Below are positions 1-9,427 of a stretch of 64,000 nucleotides of DNA, piece after piece (within the stretch, counting starts at the first letter, position 1; every line of letters starts with the position of its first letter). This DNA comes from Porticoccaceae bacterium (GTDB lineage Bacteria > Pseudomonadota > Gammaproteobacteria > Pseudomonadales > Porticoccaceae). The position numbers and the translations under genes are program-made. The notes beneath the pieces are model-generated. The model saw nothing but the letters and a program-made list of their open reading frames with translations, was not told the origin of the DNA and did no database searches. The stretch spans positions 478,893 through 542,892 of the forward strand of contig JAHEHL010000009.1 in assembly GCA_024644595.1 (NCBI GenBank), written 5' to 3'.

Positions 1-43
1 TGTCAATATTTGTGCTCGCGATTCAGTATCGGCCCTGAAGCAC

Positions 44-64
44 TATAAAAAACCATATTAAGGG
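44..64 (+). promoter_or_regulatory. Possible -10 (TATAAA) and ribosome binding site (AAGGG) of the TonB-dependent receptor
   Basis: TATAAA lies at 44-49 and AAGGG at 60-64, eight bases before the ATG at 73. The Shine-Dalgarno match is good and supports this start. I see no convincing -35 at the proper distance, so the promoter part is weak. The region before base 1 is outside the window. Confidence 0.4.
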
Positions 65-72
65 CTTAAATA

Positions 73-2361
73 ATGTTAAACATAAAGCGTAAGGCGCTAG
101 CCGCGGGAGTCGTGCTAGCAATGAGCTCGCAAGGATTCAGCGCACCAATGTTAGAAGAAGTTGTCGTAACTGCTCAAAAGCGTGAGCAAACCTTAAAAGA
201 TGTCCCCATTTCAATCTCTGCTGTCTCAGGTGCGGCTATTGAAAATCGCAGTATTGATTCGCTGGCATCTTTATCGGCTTCCATTCCAAATTTTTTCATC
301 AGTGAAAATCAGATTGATTCGAGCCTGAGTATCCGTGGTGTCACTACCGGTAATAACAAAGGATTCGAGCAATCAGTCGCGATGTATTTTGACGGCATTT
401 CATATGGCCGCAGCCAGTTGGTTAGAACGCCATTGGTAGATCTGGAACGTATTGAGGTCCTTCGCGGTCCGCAGCCAACACTGTTTGGCAAAAACGCCAT
501 TGCTGGGGCCGTGAATATCACTTCGGCCAAGCCTACCGAAGAGTTCGAAGGCAAATTCTCAACCTCTTATGAATCTGAGCATGAAGAATCGCAGGCTTTG
601 TTGGTGCTATCTGGTCCGCTGAGCGACACGCTCCGTGGACGAATTGCAGCATCCTGGCGTGATATGGATGGCTGGGTTCTCAATGAACAACTCAACCGCA
701 TGGAACCTCAACGGGAAGAGACCTACCTGCGCGGACAACTCGAATGGGATGCCAGCGAAACATTACAAATCAACTTGAAAGCCGAATCGGCACAATTTGA
801 TTCTTATGGGTATGCCATGGAAGCACTGGCCCCACAGGATGGCTACGGCTTGGTATTCGCTGGCCCGATTGCAGTGGAGACCGATGAGGACTGGGTTCGC
901 GCAAGTGGCGATGTCCAGAGCATCAATGAAATGAGCAATTTTGTGCTAACCGCAAACTACGATTGGAACGGCTACACCCTGACGTCTATCACGGGCTATG
1001 TCGACTATAAGACAGATGAACTTCTCGATGTCGATTATGTGGGCTTGGAAATTCTTGATCGCACCAACCAGTCCGAAGATTACACGCAGTGGTCACAAGA
1101 GTTGCGAATTGCTTCCCCGGGAGATGAGAAGATCAACTTTATTGCTGGCGTGTTCTTTCAATCTGGCGATGCAGATGTAACTGACCAAGTTTTTCTCGGC
1201 AGCTTTCTGAATCTTGCCGGCCCGCCAGTATCGGCATTAGTGGATTCCTATTGGGACCGCACTTATAACCAAACCTCTGATTTATACTCAGTATTTTTCC
1301 AAACCGATATCGAGCTAACAGAACGGCTCGAGTTGACTGTCGGGGCACGCTACTCCAGTGAAGATAAAGAAGGCTATCGCCAGGTTACGCTCGGGGCATT
1401 GCCAAATAACGTAACACCAGCTCCTGTGCTGGCAGCACTTTGGGCTGGAGTACTCAATGTCGGCGCCCATGAAATATCAGGGGAACGCAGTGAGAACTCT
1501 TTTGACCCCTTGGTGCGTTTAAGCTATGACGTCAATGACAATATCACCACTCATATCTCCTACACCCAAGGCTCAAAGGCCGGCGGCTTTGATATTCGTG
1601 GCAACTCTATCCCAGGCACCCCCGGCGTATCAGTACCCGGAACCTTTGAGTTCGAAAACGAGGAAGCGGACAACATCGAACTGGGCATCAAAATGCGCTG
1701 GGATCGAGCCGAGTTGAACGCAACTTACTATTCAACTGAGTACTCAGACCTGCAAACCAACATCTTTGATGGAAGCCTGAGCTTCCTGGTGCAAAACGCA
1801 TCGTCAGCCGAAGTAAAAGGATTTGAAATTGATGGTCGTTATCTGATCGCAGAAGGGATTGAGCTGTATGCCTCGGCTGCTTCACTTGACTACAAATTTA
1901 CGGATTTCCCTGATAGTCAGTGTGGCTATGGTGAAGCGCCAACCAACGGTATCTATTGTGACCGTTCCGGTGCAACAGCACCCTACGCACCGGAAACAAC
2001 CACTAACCTGGGTCTCGACTATTCGCGCGATCTGGGTAACGGCATGGTCATAGACGCCAACTTGAATGTTGATACGTCATCCAAGTACTTTATCACCACC
2101 AACCTCGACAAAAATATCGATCAAGGTGGTTATACAAAATATGGCGCTCAGATCGGCTTGGGCAGTGATGATGGAAAGTGGCGTCTCTCGGTTATCGGCG
2201 ACAACCTGACCGATGAGCGTATCCGTGTGATTGGCGGAACCATTCCATTGGCTCGAACATTCGTCCAGTTAGCCTCTGGTGGAGCGCTAGACGGCATTGC
2301 CTACGATGCTATCTATGCTCGCCCACGCAACGTAACAGTGAAGTTTGACTACAACTTCTAA
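73..2361 (+). CDS. TonB-dependent outer membrane receptor
   Basis: A 762-residue protein with an N-terminal signal peptide (basic start, hydrophobic core, likely cleavage near residue 23, after SQGFSA). It is followed by the LEEVVVTAQKREQ segment typical of the TonB box and plug start, then a plug domain (about residues 35-150, with a RIEVLRGPQ motif and a GKNAIAGAVNI stretch). The rest has the alternating pattern of a 22-strand barrel and ends in an aromatic residue (VKFDYNF), as expected for BAM-dependent insertion. Such receptors import siderophores, vitamin B12, glycans or other large substrates using TonB energy; the substrate cannot be read here. No TonB, ExbB, hydrolase or regulator gene is adjacent inside the window, so it appears solitary. 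Full length for the family. Confidence 0.93.
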   Translation: MLNIKRKALAAGVVLAMSSQGFSAPMLEEVVVTAQKREQTLKDVPISISAVSGAAIENRSIDSLASLSASIPNFFISENQIDSSLSIRGVTTGNNKGFEQSVAMYFDGISYGRSQLVRTPLVDLERIEVLRGPQPTLFGKNAIAGAVNITSAKPTEEFEGKFSTSYESEHEESQALLVLSGPLSDTLRGRIAASWRDMDGWVLNEQLNRMEPQREETYLRGQLEWDASETLQINLKAESAQFDSYGYAMEALAPQDGYGLVFAGPIAVETDEDWVRASGDVQSINEMSNFVLTANYDWNGYTLTSITGYVDYKTDELLDVDYVGLEILDRTNQSEDYTQWSQELRIASPGDEKINFIAGVFFQSGDADVTDQVFLGSFLNLAGPPVSALVDSYWDRTYNQTSDLYSVFFQTDIELTERLELTVGARYSSEDKEGYRQVTLGALPNNVTPAPVLAALWAGVLNVGAHEISGERSENSFDPLVRLSYDVNDNITTHISYTQGSKAGGFDIRGNSIPGTPGVSVPGTFEFENEEADNIELGIKMRWDRAELNATYYSTEYSDLQTNIFDGSLSFLVQNASSAEVKGFEIDGRYLIAEGIELYASAASLDYKFTDFPDSQCGYGEAPTNGIYCDRSGATAPYAPETTTNLGLDYSRDLGNGMVIDANLNVDTSSKYFITTNLDKNIDQGGYTKYGAQIGLGSDDGKWRLSVIGDNLTDERIRVIGGTIPLARTFVQLASGGALDGIAYDAIYARPRNVTVKFDYNF

Positions 2362-2372
2362 CCGTGAAAACT

Positions 2373-2396
2373 GAGGGGTCAGGTCTCTGGCCCCTC
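2373..2396 (+). terminator. Hairpin after the TonB-dependent receptor gene
   Basis: GAGGGGTC (2373-2380) pairs with GGCCCCTC (2389-2396) around an eight-base loop, with one G-U pair. Only a short pyrimidine tail follows (TTACTC), so it is a weak intrinsic terminator. It lies between two convergent genes and may serve both. Confidence 0.5.
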
Positions 2397-2403
2397 TTAC
2401 TCA

Positions 2404-2781
2404 TCAATCCTGATTGAGACCCAGCTCTCGCTGTTTTTTCTTACTTAAACCCAAAGAGACAATGCGGTGCGACTCGGTTAAATAGTACTCAAGCTCACCA
2501 TCTTCGCTGCTCGGCGCATTAAATTGTTGGATCCACTTCATGCCGCGAGAGGCTAAATACGGCGCGGGGCGATAGCTGGAATGCTCCGGTAGGACCTGAA
2601 AATTGTGCTCTGAGACTTTAAAGCTGAAGGCTGGATAGCCCGACGAAGCGTCTGTTTTTACCTGTCTACCGATGGCAAACACCTTGCCTCCCACCTTCCA
2701 GACATGAGAACCACCCCACTGGACCACATATGTGGTGGCGGGAAGGGCTCCGCAAAACGCATCGTATTGATCAAGAGTCAT
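2404..2781 (-). CDS. MmcQ/YjbR family protein
   Basis: A 125-residue soluble protein of the MmcQ/YjbR (DUF419) family. Seen: an early YDAFCGALPATT segment, WGGSHVWKVGGKVFA in the middle, SFKVSEHNF, and a C-terminal YYLTESHRIV-GLSKKKQRELGL region. The family has a CyaY-like fold and has been proposed to bind DNA; no reaction is established. An upstream GTG at 2803-2805 would add eight residues, but the ATG at 2779-2781 has a GGAG Shine-Dalgarno eight bases before it, so I use the ATG. It faces the receptor gene tail to tail and is followed by no co-directional gene, so context gives no further clue. Confidence 0.85.
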   Translation of the reverse strand: MTLDQYDAFCGALPATTYVVQWGGSHVWKVGGKVFAIGRQVKTDASSGYPAFSFKVSEHNFQVLPEHSSYRPAPYLASRGMKWIQQFNAPSSEDGELEYYLTESHRIVSLGLSKKKQRELGLNQD

Positions 2782-3112
2782 AATGGCACTCCAAACTGAT
2801 GACACTCTAAATGATCGTCAGGCCAACTATCGCACCAGGCAGGACAAGGATTATTCCCGAATTTTACCTGCGAAGGATAGAGGCGGGCACCTGTTTATGG
2901 AAGTCAAAAGGCTTGAGGCGCACTGGCCCTGGATCACCATGCCGAGTCCGAGCCTGTTATTGCAATCCTGAAAAAGCTTTCCCTGTTTTTACTCGCCGCC
3001 GAATCTTTTTATCGTAGACTACTGACAGCCTTCCTCCAGCCGGGCGCACGCACTCCCTCCCAGAGCCGCCCGGCATCTACGCAAAACCTATCTATATGGG
3101 TGCCTGTTACCT
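2782..3112. other. Intergenic region before leuS with an 8-bp inverted repeat
   Basis: About 330 bases without a supportable gene; the short open frames here have no recognisable protein pattern. An exact inverted repeat, GCCGGGCG at 3039-3046 and CGCCCGGC at 3067-3074, encloses a 20-base pyrimidine-rich loop. It lies just upstream of the leuS promoter. No T-tract follows on either strand, so it is not a standard terminator. Confidence 0.5.
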
Positions 3113-3118
3113 TATAAT
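3113..3118 (+). promoter_or_regulatory. leuS promoter, consensus -10 TATAAT
   Basis: A perfect TATAAT followed by TCGCGGC, a GC-rich discriminator, 39 bases before the leuS ATG. The -35 is poor (nothing close to TTGACA 16-18 bases upstream). The position and perfect -10 make it the best start site for the leuS-lptE-holA operon. Confidence 0.55.
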
Positions 3119-3157
3119 TCGCGGCTTTCTGACCAATCAAACAAGCAGTGATTCTTC

Positions 3158-5755
3158 ATGACCATGGAACGCCCTTATAACCCCGCCGAGCTGGAGCGTG
3201 AAGCCCAGCAGTACTGGACTGACAACAAGACCTTCGAAGTCAGTGAAGAGCCTGATCGCGAGAAGTTCTACTGCCTCGCAATGTTCCCCTATCCCAGTGG
3301 CAAGCTACATATGGGCCATGTGCGCAACTACACCATCACCGATGTGATTGCCCGCTATCAGCGCATGCAGGGTAAAAATGTACTGCATCCAATGGGTTGG
3401 GATGCCTTTGGTCTGCCCGCGGAAAATGCCGCCATTCAGAACAAGACCGCGCCGGCAAAGTGGACCCATGAAAATATCGCCTATATGAAGGCACAGCTAA
3501 AATCGCTCGGCTTTGGGATCGACTGGTCGCGGGAGTTGGCAACCTGTGATCCCGACTACTACAAGTGGGAGCAGTGGTTTTTCACCAAACTGTATGAAAA
3601 AGGCCTGGTCTACAAAAAGACCAGTGCAGTGAACTGGTGCCCCAACGATGCCACTGTGCTCGCCAACGAACAAGTTGTCGATGGCTGCTGCTGGCGCTGC
3701 GATAGCCCGGTGGAGCGTAAGGAAATCCCGCAGTGGTTTATTCGCATCACGGATTATGCCGACCAATTACTCAACGATCTCGACGAGCTGGAGCACTGGC
3801 CCGAGCAGGTCAAGACAATGCAACGCAACTGGATAGGCAAGAGCCGTGGTGTCACTGTCAACTTTGCTCTCGAAACAGCCGTTGCTGAACACAGTGGTTT
3901 TGATGTGTATACCACCCGTCCCGACACATTGATGGGCGTGACCTATTTGACGCTGGCGACACAGCATCCCATCGCCCTGACTGCTGCTGAGACCAATCCT
4001 GAACTCGCCGCCTTTATTGATCAGTGCAAAACTCAGCAAGTTTCCGAAGCCGAAATGGCAACCATGGAAAAGCGCGGCATGGATACTGGCATCAAGGCTA
4101 TCCACCCGCTTAGCGGTGAGCAGGTTCCAGTCTGGGTCGGCAACTATGTACTGATGGACTACGGATCCGGTGCCGTGATGGCAGTGCCAGCCCACGATCA
4201 GCGCGACTATGAATTTGCGAAAAAATATCAACTGCCGATTAAACAGGTGATCGCACCGAATGGCGAAGATCACTGTGATATAGACACCGAAGCCTTTGTT
4301 ACCAAAGGCTTGCTGATTAATTCTGGCAGCTATGATGAGCTTGAGTTTGAGGCTGCCTTTGAAGCCATCGCCAGCGCCCTTGAAGAGCTTGGTCAGGGCT
4401 CCGTGACAACCAATTACCGCTTGCGCGACTGGGGCGTTAGTCGCCAGCGTTACTGGGGTGCGCCCATACCTATGTTCAACCTGGCCGACGGGGGTGAAAT
4501 CCCCGTGCCGCTGGAAAAATTGCCGATTCTGCTGCCCACTGATGTCACGATGGACGGCATTCAGTCTCCGATCAAAGCTGATCTCGAGTGGAAAAAAGAC
4601 CAGCTCGACGGTCAATCTGTCGAACGCGAAACCGATACTTTTGACACCTTTATGGAGTCTTCCTGGTACTACGCGCGATTTACCTGCGCCGACCTCGACA
4701 GCGCCATGCTCGATCCTAAACGCGCCGACTACTGGCTGCCCGTGGACCAGTATGTAGGCGGTATTGAACACGCCATTTTGCACCTGCTTTACGCGCGCTT
4801 TTATCACAAGCTGTTGCGCGACGAGGGATTGGTCAGCAGCAATGAGCCATTTAAAAGTCTGCTCTGTCAGGGTATGGTTTTGGCCGAGTCATTTTATAAA
4901 GAGCACGCTGGACGCAAGCAGTGGTTGGCGCCAGATGCTGTGGCGGTCGAGCGCGATGCCAAGGGCCGTACGATCAAGGCAGTTGAAATCGCCAGTGGTG
5001 AAGAAGTCCAAAGTGGCGGTATCACCAAGATGTCGAAATCAAAGAACAATGGCGTCGATCCACAGACCGCAATTGATAAGCACGGCGCTGACACGGTACG
5101 TTTATTTACCATGTTCGCCGCGCCGCCTGAACAGACTCTGGAGTGGAGTGACGATGGCGTCTCCGGCGCCAACCGCTTTCTGCGAAGACTCTGGACCATG
5201 GTTCACAGTCATCTTGAACAGGGTGCCGTCGAGACACTGAAGACCGATACCCTAAACGAAGACCAAAAAGACCTGCGTCGCAAGACCCATGAGACCATCA
5301 ACAAAGTCAATGATGATTACGGTCGCCGCAATACCTTTAACACCGCAATTGCAGCTGTAATGGAACTGCTCAACGATGTAGCTAAACTCAGTGACAATGA
5401 TGCTCAAAGCATTGCCGTGCGCCATGAAGCACTCAACAGCGCAGTATTGCTGCTGGCACCGATCGCGCCACATATCTGTCATAACCTGTGGCGAGCTCTG
5501 GGCAACTCTGAAGCGGTAGCTGATGCCGCCTGGCCTGAAGTCGATGAAACCGCGCTGGTGCGTAGCTCCATCGAGCTGGTGGTTCAGGTGAATGGTAAGG
5601 TGCGCGGCAAAATTCAGGTGGCGGCGGATGCATCGAGAGAGAGCATTGAGGCACTGGCCCAAGCTGACAACAATGTGAAGCGCTTTACCGAGGACGTGAC
5701 AATCCGAAAAATCATTGTTGTTCCCGGAAGACTGGTTAATATAGTAGCCAATTAA
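3158..5755 (+). CDS. leuS: Leucyl-tRNA synthetase
   Basis: An 865-residue class I aminoacyl-tRNA synthetase charging tRNA-Leu in the cytoplasm. The HIGH signature appears as HMGH at residues 51-54, the connective peptide editing domain lies at roughly 220-415 ([13 protein letters not shown], and [15 protein letters not shown] with the editing aspartate region), and KMSKS is at 624-628. The C-terminal anticodon-binding and leucyl-specific regions are complete, and length matches E. coli LeuS (860). A second ATG at codon 3 is an equally possible start; neither has a strong Shine-Dalgarno. It heads leuS-lptE-holA, a gene order widespread in gammaproteobacteria. Confidence 0.98.
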   Translation: MTMERPYNPAELEREAQQYWTDNKTFEVSEEPDREKFYCLAMFPYPSGKLHMGHVRNYTITDVIARYQRMQGKNVLHPMGWDAFGLPAENAAIQNKTAPAKWTHENIAYMKAQLKSLGFGIDWSRELATCDPDYYKWEQWFFTKLYEKGLVYKKTSAVNWCPNDATVLANEQVVDGCCWRCDSPVERKEIPQWFIRITDYADQLLNDLDELEHWPEQVKTMQRNWIGKSRGVTVNFALETAVAEHSGFDVYTTRPDTLMGVTYLTLATQHPIALTAAETNPELAAFIDQCKTQQVSEAEMATMEKRGMDTGIKAIHPLSGEQVPVWVGNYVLMDYGSGAVMAVPAHDQRDYEFAKKYQLPIKQVIAPNGEDHCDIDTEAFVTKGLLINSGSYDELEFEAAFEAIASALEELGQGSVTTNYRLRDWGVSRQRYWGAPIPMFNLADGGEIPVPLEKLPILLPTDVTMDGIQSPIKADLEWKKDQLDGQSVERETDTFDTFMESSWYYARFTCADLDSAMLDPKRADYWLPVDQYVGGIEHAILHLLYARFYHKLLRDEGLVSSNEPFKSLLCQGMVLAESFYKEHAGRKQWLAPDAVAVERDAKGRTIKAVEIASGEEVQSGGITKMSKSKNNGVDPQTAIDKHGADTVRLFTMFAAPPEQTLEWSDDGVSGANRFLRRLWTMVHSHLEQGAVETLKTDTLNEDQKDLRRKTHETINKVNDDYGRRNTFNTAIAAVMELLNDVAKLSDNDAQSIAVRHEALNSAVLLLAPIAPHICHNLWRALGNSEAVADAAWPEVDETALVRSSIELVVQVNGKVRGKIQVAADASRESIEALAQADNNVKRFTEDVTIRKIIVVPGRLVNIVAN

Positions 5756-5809
5756 CAATTGGCTCGCGCCCGGCTGTATTCAAAGCTGCGGTAAAAAATG
5801 GTGGAGACA

Positions 5810-6331
5810 ATGCGATATATTTTGCTAGCGACAACGATTGCCATGCTCTGTAGCTGCGGCTGGCAACTGCGTGATGCGCAGGTGGTGCCCAGCACCATCG
5901 GCAGCTTACATGTCGCCACACAACTGCCCAACCGCGAAATCGTCAACCAACTGACGCGGGCATTAAACGTCTATGGTGTTGAGGTGGTCGATTCTGCATC
6001 CCAGGCTGACTACTCTGTGATGATTATCGATTTCCGTGAAACCCGCCGTATTGCCACCCTTAATGCCAGCGCTCGGGTAGCCGAATACCAGCTCAATGAC
6101 GATCTCGACTTCATGATTGCTGGTGCCACCGGTGAACCGCTCACTTCTCTGCTTACAGCCTCAGTGGAACGCAGCTATGAGATTGAGGAACGCGATATTC
6201 TCTCTTCGGAAAACGAGGAACGGCTAGTAAAACGAGAGATGCGCGAAGAAATTGTTCGTCAGATTCTCAACCGACTCAAAGTACTGCCTGCCAATCCCCG
6301 CACAGCACCAACTGTTGAAATAGATAAATAA
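5810..6331 (+). CDS. lptE: LPS assembly lipoprotein LptE
   Basis: A 173-residue lipoprotein. The N-terminus has a short hydrophobic signal and an LCSC lipobox with the lipidated Cys at residue 16, followed by GWQLRD, as in LptE where CGW-LRD is typical. LptE plugs the LptD barrel and binds LPS in the outer membrane. I prefer the ATG at 5810 (GGAG three bases upstream, E. coli-like MRY start) over the in-frame ATG at 5798. It lies between leuS and holA, its usual place. Its partner LptD is encoded in the same window at 11.3 kb. Confidence 0.93.
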   Translation: MRYILLATTIAMLCSCGWQLRDAQVVPSTIGSLHVATQLPNREIVNQLTRALNVYGVEVVDSASQADYSVMIIDFRETRRIATLNASARVAEYQLNDDLDFMIAGATGEPLTSLLTASVERSYEIEERDILSSENEERLVKREMREEIVRQILNRLKVLPANPRTAPTVEIDK

Positions 6332-6337
6332 CAATCG

Positions 6338-7384
6338 ATGAAGATTCGTGCCGAGCAACTTCAGGATCATCTCAAAAAGCCGCTGTTACCGATCTATGTC
6401 ATCAGCGGTGATGAGCCGCTGTTATCTCAAGAAGCTGCAGACAGTATACGCGGCGCAGCGCGCGCCCAAGGTTACAATGAGCGCGATATCTTTCATGCCG
6501 AGGGCAACTTCGACTGGAACCAGATTCTCAATGAATCCAGTGCACTCTCACTGTTCGCAGATAAAAAAGTTCTCGAAATAAGAATTCCTAATGGCAAGCC
6601 AGGCGACAAAGGCTCGGCAGCACTGAGCGAGCTCTGCGCCAACCCCAATCCGGATAATATGGTGCTAGTGATTGTGCCGAAGCTGGACCGCGGCGCACAA
6701 AACAGCAAATGGATGAAAACTCTGGAAGGAGCCGGCGCACATATTCAGGTATGGCCAGTTGATGCCAAACAGATGCCGCGCTGGATTCAACAGCGTTTGC
6801 GCAGCGCCGGCATTCACGCCAGCCCGGAGGCGGTACAAATTCTCGCCGATCGCGTCGAGGGCAATCTTCTGGCAGCGGTTCAGGAGATTGAAAAGCTTAA
6901 ACTATTGGCTCCAGACGGCCGTGTTGACGGCAGCACTATGTCATCGGTGGTCGCTGACAGCGCGCGTTATAACCTGTTTGAATTTGTTGATAAAATTTTG
7001 GCCGGCGATGCCCAAGCGGCAGCGCGATCGCTGCGCGGCCTGCAAAATGAAGGCACCGACGCGATTCCGTTACTCTGGGCGATTACCCGTGAGCTGCGCA
7101 TTCTGACCAAGGCCAGTGAACTGGTTGCTGCGGGTGAGCACAGTGACCGAGCGCTAAAAAATTCCGGTGTCTGGGAAAAACGTCTGCCGCTTTTTCGCGG
7201 TGCTCTGCAAAGGCTCCGCCCCGCTCATCTACGTATGCTGCTGCGCCAGGCCGGAGCAATAGATCGCGGCATTAAAGGAATGCGCGATGCCGATATCTGG
7301 GATGAAATAGCAACCCTGGTTCTCTCCTTTGCCGGCAGCCAAACCCTGCAACCGAGCAATATCAAGATTCTTCTAAAAGGCTAA
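6338..7384 (+). CDS. holA: DNA polymerase III subunit delta
   Basis: A 348-residue protein, normal length for HolA. This subunit of the clamp loader opens the beta sliding clamp. The N-terminus (MKIRAEQLQDHLKK, then LPIYVISGDEPLLSQEA) matches the family's P-loop-like but non-ATPase domain; the middle holds a VEGNLLAAVQEIEKL segment typical of delta, and the C-terminal helical collar region is present. It starts six bases after lptE and closes the leuS-lptE-holA operon. It meets the DASS transporter gene tail to tail with only 17 bases between. Confidence 0.95.
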   Translation: MKIRAEQLQDHLKKPLLPIYVISGDEPLLSQEAADSIRGAARAQGYNERDIFHAEGNFDWNQILNESSALSLFADKKVLEIRIPNGKPGDKGSAALSELCANPNPDNMVLVIVPKLDRGAQNSKWMKTLEGAGAHIQVWPVDAKQMPRWIQQRLRSAGIHASPEAVQILADRVEGNLLAAVQEIEKLKLLAPDGRVDGSTMSSVVADSARYNLFEFVDKILAGDAQAAARSLRGLQNEGTDAIPLLWAITRELRILTKASELVAAGEHSDRALKNSGVWEKRLPLFRGALQRLRPAHLRMLLRQAGAIDRGIKGMRDADIWDEIATLVLSFAGSQTLQPSNIKILLKG

Positions 7385-7401
7385 AGCGGGCAACTCATCC
7401 A

Positions 7402-8790
7402 TCAGGCCAGCCAGAAATAAACCACCAGTGTAATAACTGCCGCACCGATCAGATTCAGAGCGAACCCCTCGCGCACCATCTGCTCAACCGTCAGCTTGCC
7501 TGTACCAAACACAATTGCATTAGGCGCGGTGGCGACTGGCAACATAAAGGCACAGCTGGCCGAAAGCGCCGCGGGCAGCATTAACAATCCAGGTTCAAAA
7601 CCTGCACCCAGTGATGCGGCAGCCAGAATTGGCATCAACAGTGTGGCCGTTGCAGTGTTGCTGGTTATTTCAGTAAGGAACGTCACAGTAAGTGCCACCA
7701 CAGCAATCAGAACGATAATCGACAGCCGCGTAACACCGAAAAGCGACTCGCCAATAGCCGCACTGATGCCGGTCACCGCAAAAGCCTTGGCGATGGCGAT
7801 GCCGCCGGCAAACAGCAACAGCACCCCCCAGTGAATTGTCGATGCCGACTCCCAGTCCAACAATTTTCCACCCTGTCCATTGGGCAAGGCAAACATCAAC
7901 ACCACCGATGTCAGTGCAACAGCGGCATAGTTAGCGCTGGGTACACCCAGCCAGTGACTCCAACCGCCGAAAGGTTCGCGCAGGGTAATCCAGGCTACAG
8001 CGGTCAGAGAAAAAATCACCAACACCCGCGCCTCTTCACTACGCCAGGCGCCAGGCTGAGGGATCTGTAACGCCTTGGTCGCAACCAGGTGGCGGGTAAT
8101 CCACAGTCCCGCCAGAGGTAAAAAGAGTATCACTACCGGCAGAGCCCAGAGCATCCATTGACTAAAACTCAGCACCGTGCCTGTGGCTTCACCGTATATT
8201 TTCAGGAAGATCACATTTGGCGGTGAGCCGATTGGCGTACCTAAGCCACCGATACTCGCGGCGTAAGCAATACCCAGAAACAGTGGCACCGCCAGCTTTT
8301 TGGCATCTTCTTGGCTGGCGCTTTCGAGCACTGCATAAGCCACTGGCAATAGCATCAGTGTGGTGGCGGTGTTGGAGACCCACATACTCAGCACTGCGGA
8401 GGCGACCATAAACCCAAATACCAGCCTGCGCTGATGATTGCCGCCAAAGAGATTGACCATATACAACGCCAGACGCCGGTGCGCACCGCTTTTTTCCATG
8501 GCTTTGGATAACATGGCACCACCCATCAGCAAGATAATCAGTGGGTCGCCGTAGGCCTGTGCCACTTGCTTGCCATCGAGAATACCGAGCAGCGGAAAGA
8601 CACCAAGAGGAATCAGTGATGTGGCGGGAATCGGGATCGGTTCAAATATCCACCACAGAGCGCAGAGTGTTGTCAGCCCTCCGGTCAACGCGGCCTCGCG
8701 TGTCCAGCCGGACTGTATCATCAGCAGACTGATAACCGCGGCCATCAGCGGCGCTAGCCACAGTGACAGAGCTTTCAACTTTGGTGTCAT
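7402..8790 (-). CDS. DASS (SLC13) family sodium-coupled anion/dicarboxylate transporter
   Basis: A 462-residue inner membrane protein with about 11-12 hydrophobic segments. Two Ser-Asn-Thr signatures, one in WVSNTATTLMLLP and one in TEITSNTATATLLMP, are the substrate and sodium binding motifs of the divalent anion:Na+ symporter family, as in VcINDY. The probable substrate is a C4-dicarboxylate, but sulfate or another anion cannot be excluded. GAGGA lies nine bases before the ATG, inside the end of the upstream DUF2007 gene, so it is the last gene of the amgK-murU-VanZ-DUF2007 run. No metabolic partner gene is adjacent. Confidence 0.9.
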   Translation of the reverse strand: MTPKLKALSLWLAPLMAAVISLLMIQSGWTREAALTGGLTTLCALWWIFEPIPIPATSLIPLGVFPLLGILDGKQVAQAYGDPLIILLMGGAMLSKAMEKSGAHRRLALYMVNLFGGNHQRRLVFGFMVASAVLSMWVSNTATTLMLLPVAYAVLESASQEDAKKLAVPLFLGIAYAASIGGLGTPIGSPPNVIFLKIYGEATGTVLSFSQWMLWALPVVILFLPLAGLWITRHLVATKALQIPQPGAWRSEEARVLVIFSLTAVAWITLREPFGGWSHWLGVPSANYAAVALTSVVLMFALPNGQGGKLLDWESASTIHWGVLLLFAGGIAIAKAFAVTGISAAIGESLFGVTRLSIIVLIAVVALTVTFLTEITSNTATATLLMPILAAASLGAGFEPGLLMLPAALSASCAFMLPVATAPNAIVFGTGKLTVEQMVREGFALNLIGAAVITLVVYFWLA

Positions 8791-8792
8791 AC

Positions 8793-9023
8793 TTAATCGT
8801 CCTCTAGCGCGTAGTCACCTTGCTCGAAGGCCTGAATAATATTGCGCGCGATCGCCTCGTCCGCATCATTGACAGTGATCGACAGGTGCCCCATAACAGG
8901 CACCTCGCCCAGCCCACCTTGCAGTGCGGCACCATGCAAAAACACCTGCAGGCCATCCTGCTCCATCAGCCCCTTTAAAAGCTGCGCTTCAAAATAGTCA
9001 CTGCCACGATAGACCTCAATCAT
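8793..9023 (-). CDS. DUF2007 domain protein
   Basis: A 76-residue soluble protein matching the DUF2007 (putative signal transducing) family: start MIEVYRGSDYFEAQLLKGLM, a middle GLQVFLHG segment and an acidic end. Its function is unknown. I place the start at the ATG 9021-9023, which overlaps the stop of the VanZ-like gene as ATGA and has GGAG nine bases upstream; a longer open frame extends to 9095 but lacks family pattern. It is translationally coupled to the VanZ-like gene and followed after two bases by the transporter gene. Confidence 0.8.
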   Translation of the reverse strand: MIEVYRGSDYFEAQLLKGLMEQDGLQVFLHGAALQGGLGEVPVMGHLSITVNDADEAIARNIIQAFEQGDYALEDD

Positions 9024-9364
9024 CGCCGTCGTCTCCGCCACGCCATCACTGCCCAGACTGCAACGATGCCACTGGTATTGGCGACCATATCCCACACCTC
9101 AGCCTGCCGATATGCCGTCATCGACTGGGCGGCTTCCATCCCTGCACCAAATGCAGCTAGCACTGCAGCCAACAGCAGCAGAGGATAATGATGCCCATAG
9201 GCCCGCGCACAGATAAAAAACAGCACAGCATAAATGGTGGTGTGACCTACTTTGTCTTGCAACTCAAATAACTGTTCGCCGGGAATCGAAGGGGTCAGCG
9301 ACAGAAAAACGGTGCCCAGCAGGCACAGCCAAAAGACAATTTGATACTGGGTAACAGTGGGCAT
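9020..9364 (-). CDS. VanZ-like small membrane protein
   Basis: A 114-residue membrane protein with about four hydrophobic segments and a strongly basic end (WRRRRR). The patterns LFELQDKVGHTTIYAVLFF and AGMEAAQSMTAYRQAEVWDMVANTSG match VanZ-like proteins, whose core has a conserved D-K-x-x-H early and an E-x-x-Q-x-x-x-x-R-x-x-x-x-x-D-x-x-x-N motif. VanZ itself contributes to teicoplanin resistance by an unknown mechanism; most homologues are uncharacterised, so I infer no resistance. AAGGAT lies five bases before the ATG. It follows murU by 63 bases and overlaps the DUF2007 gene by four. Confidence 0.85.
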   Translation of the reverse strand: MPTVTQYQIVFWLCLLGTVFLSLTPSIPGEQLFELQDKVGHTTIYAVLFFICARAYGHHYPLLLLAAVLAAFGAGMEAAQSMTAYRQAEVWDMVANTSGIVAVWAVMAWRRRRR

Positions 9365-9427
9365 TGAATATCCTTTTATTGTGTTGCTCTAATCTCTTGC
9401 TCAAATACTTCGCCGTGCGCCGATTAC

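Noticed and set aside
3767..4807. Long antisense open frame (346 codons) inside leuS
   Set aside because: It is the complement of a conserved leuS coding region, has no recognisable protein pattern and no ribosome binding site; an effect of codon bias.
9020..9364. Antibiotic resistance reading of the VanZ-like gene
   Set aside because: VanZ-like proteins are common without any vanHAX genes, and none are present here; resistance cannot be inferred.
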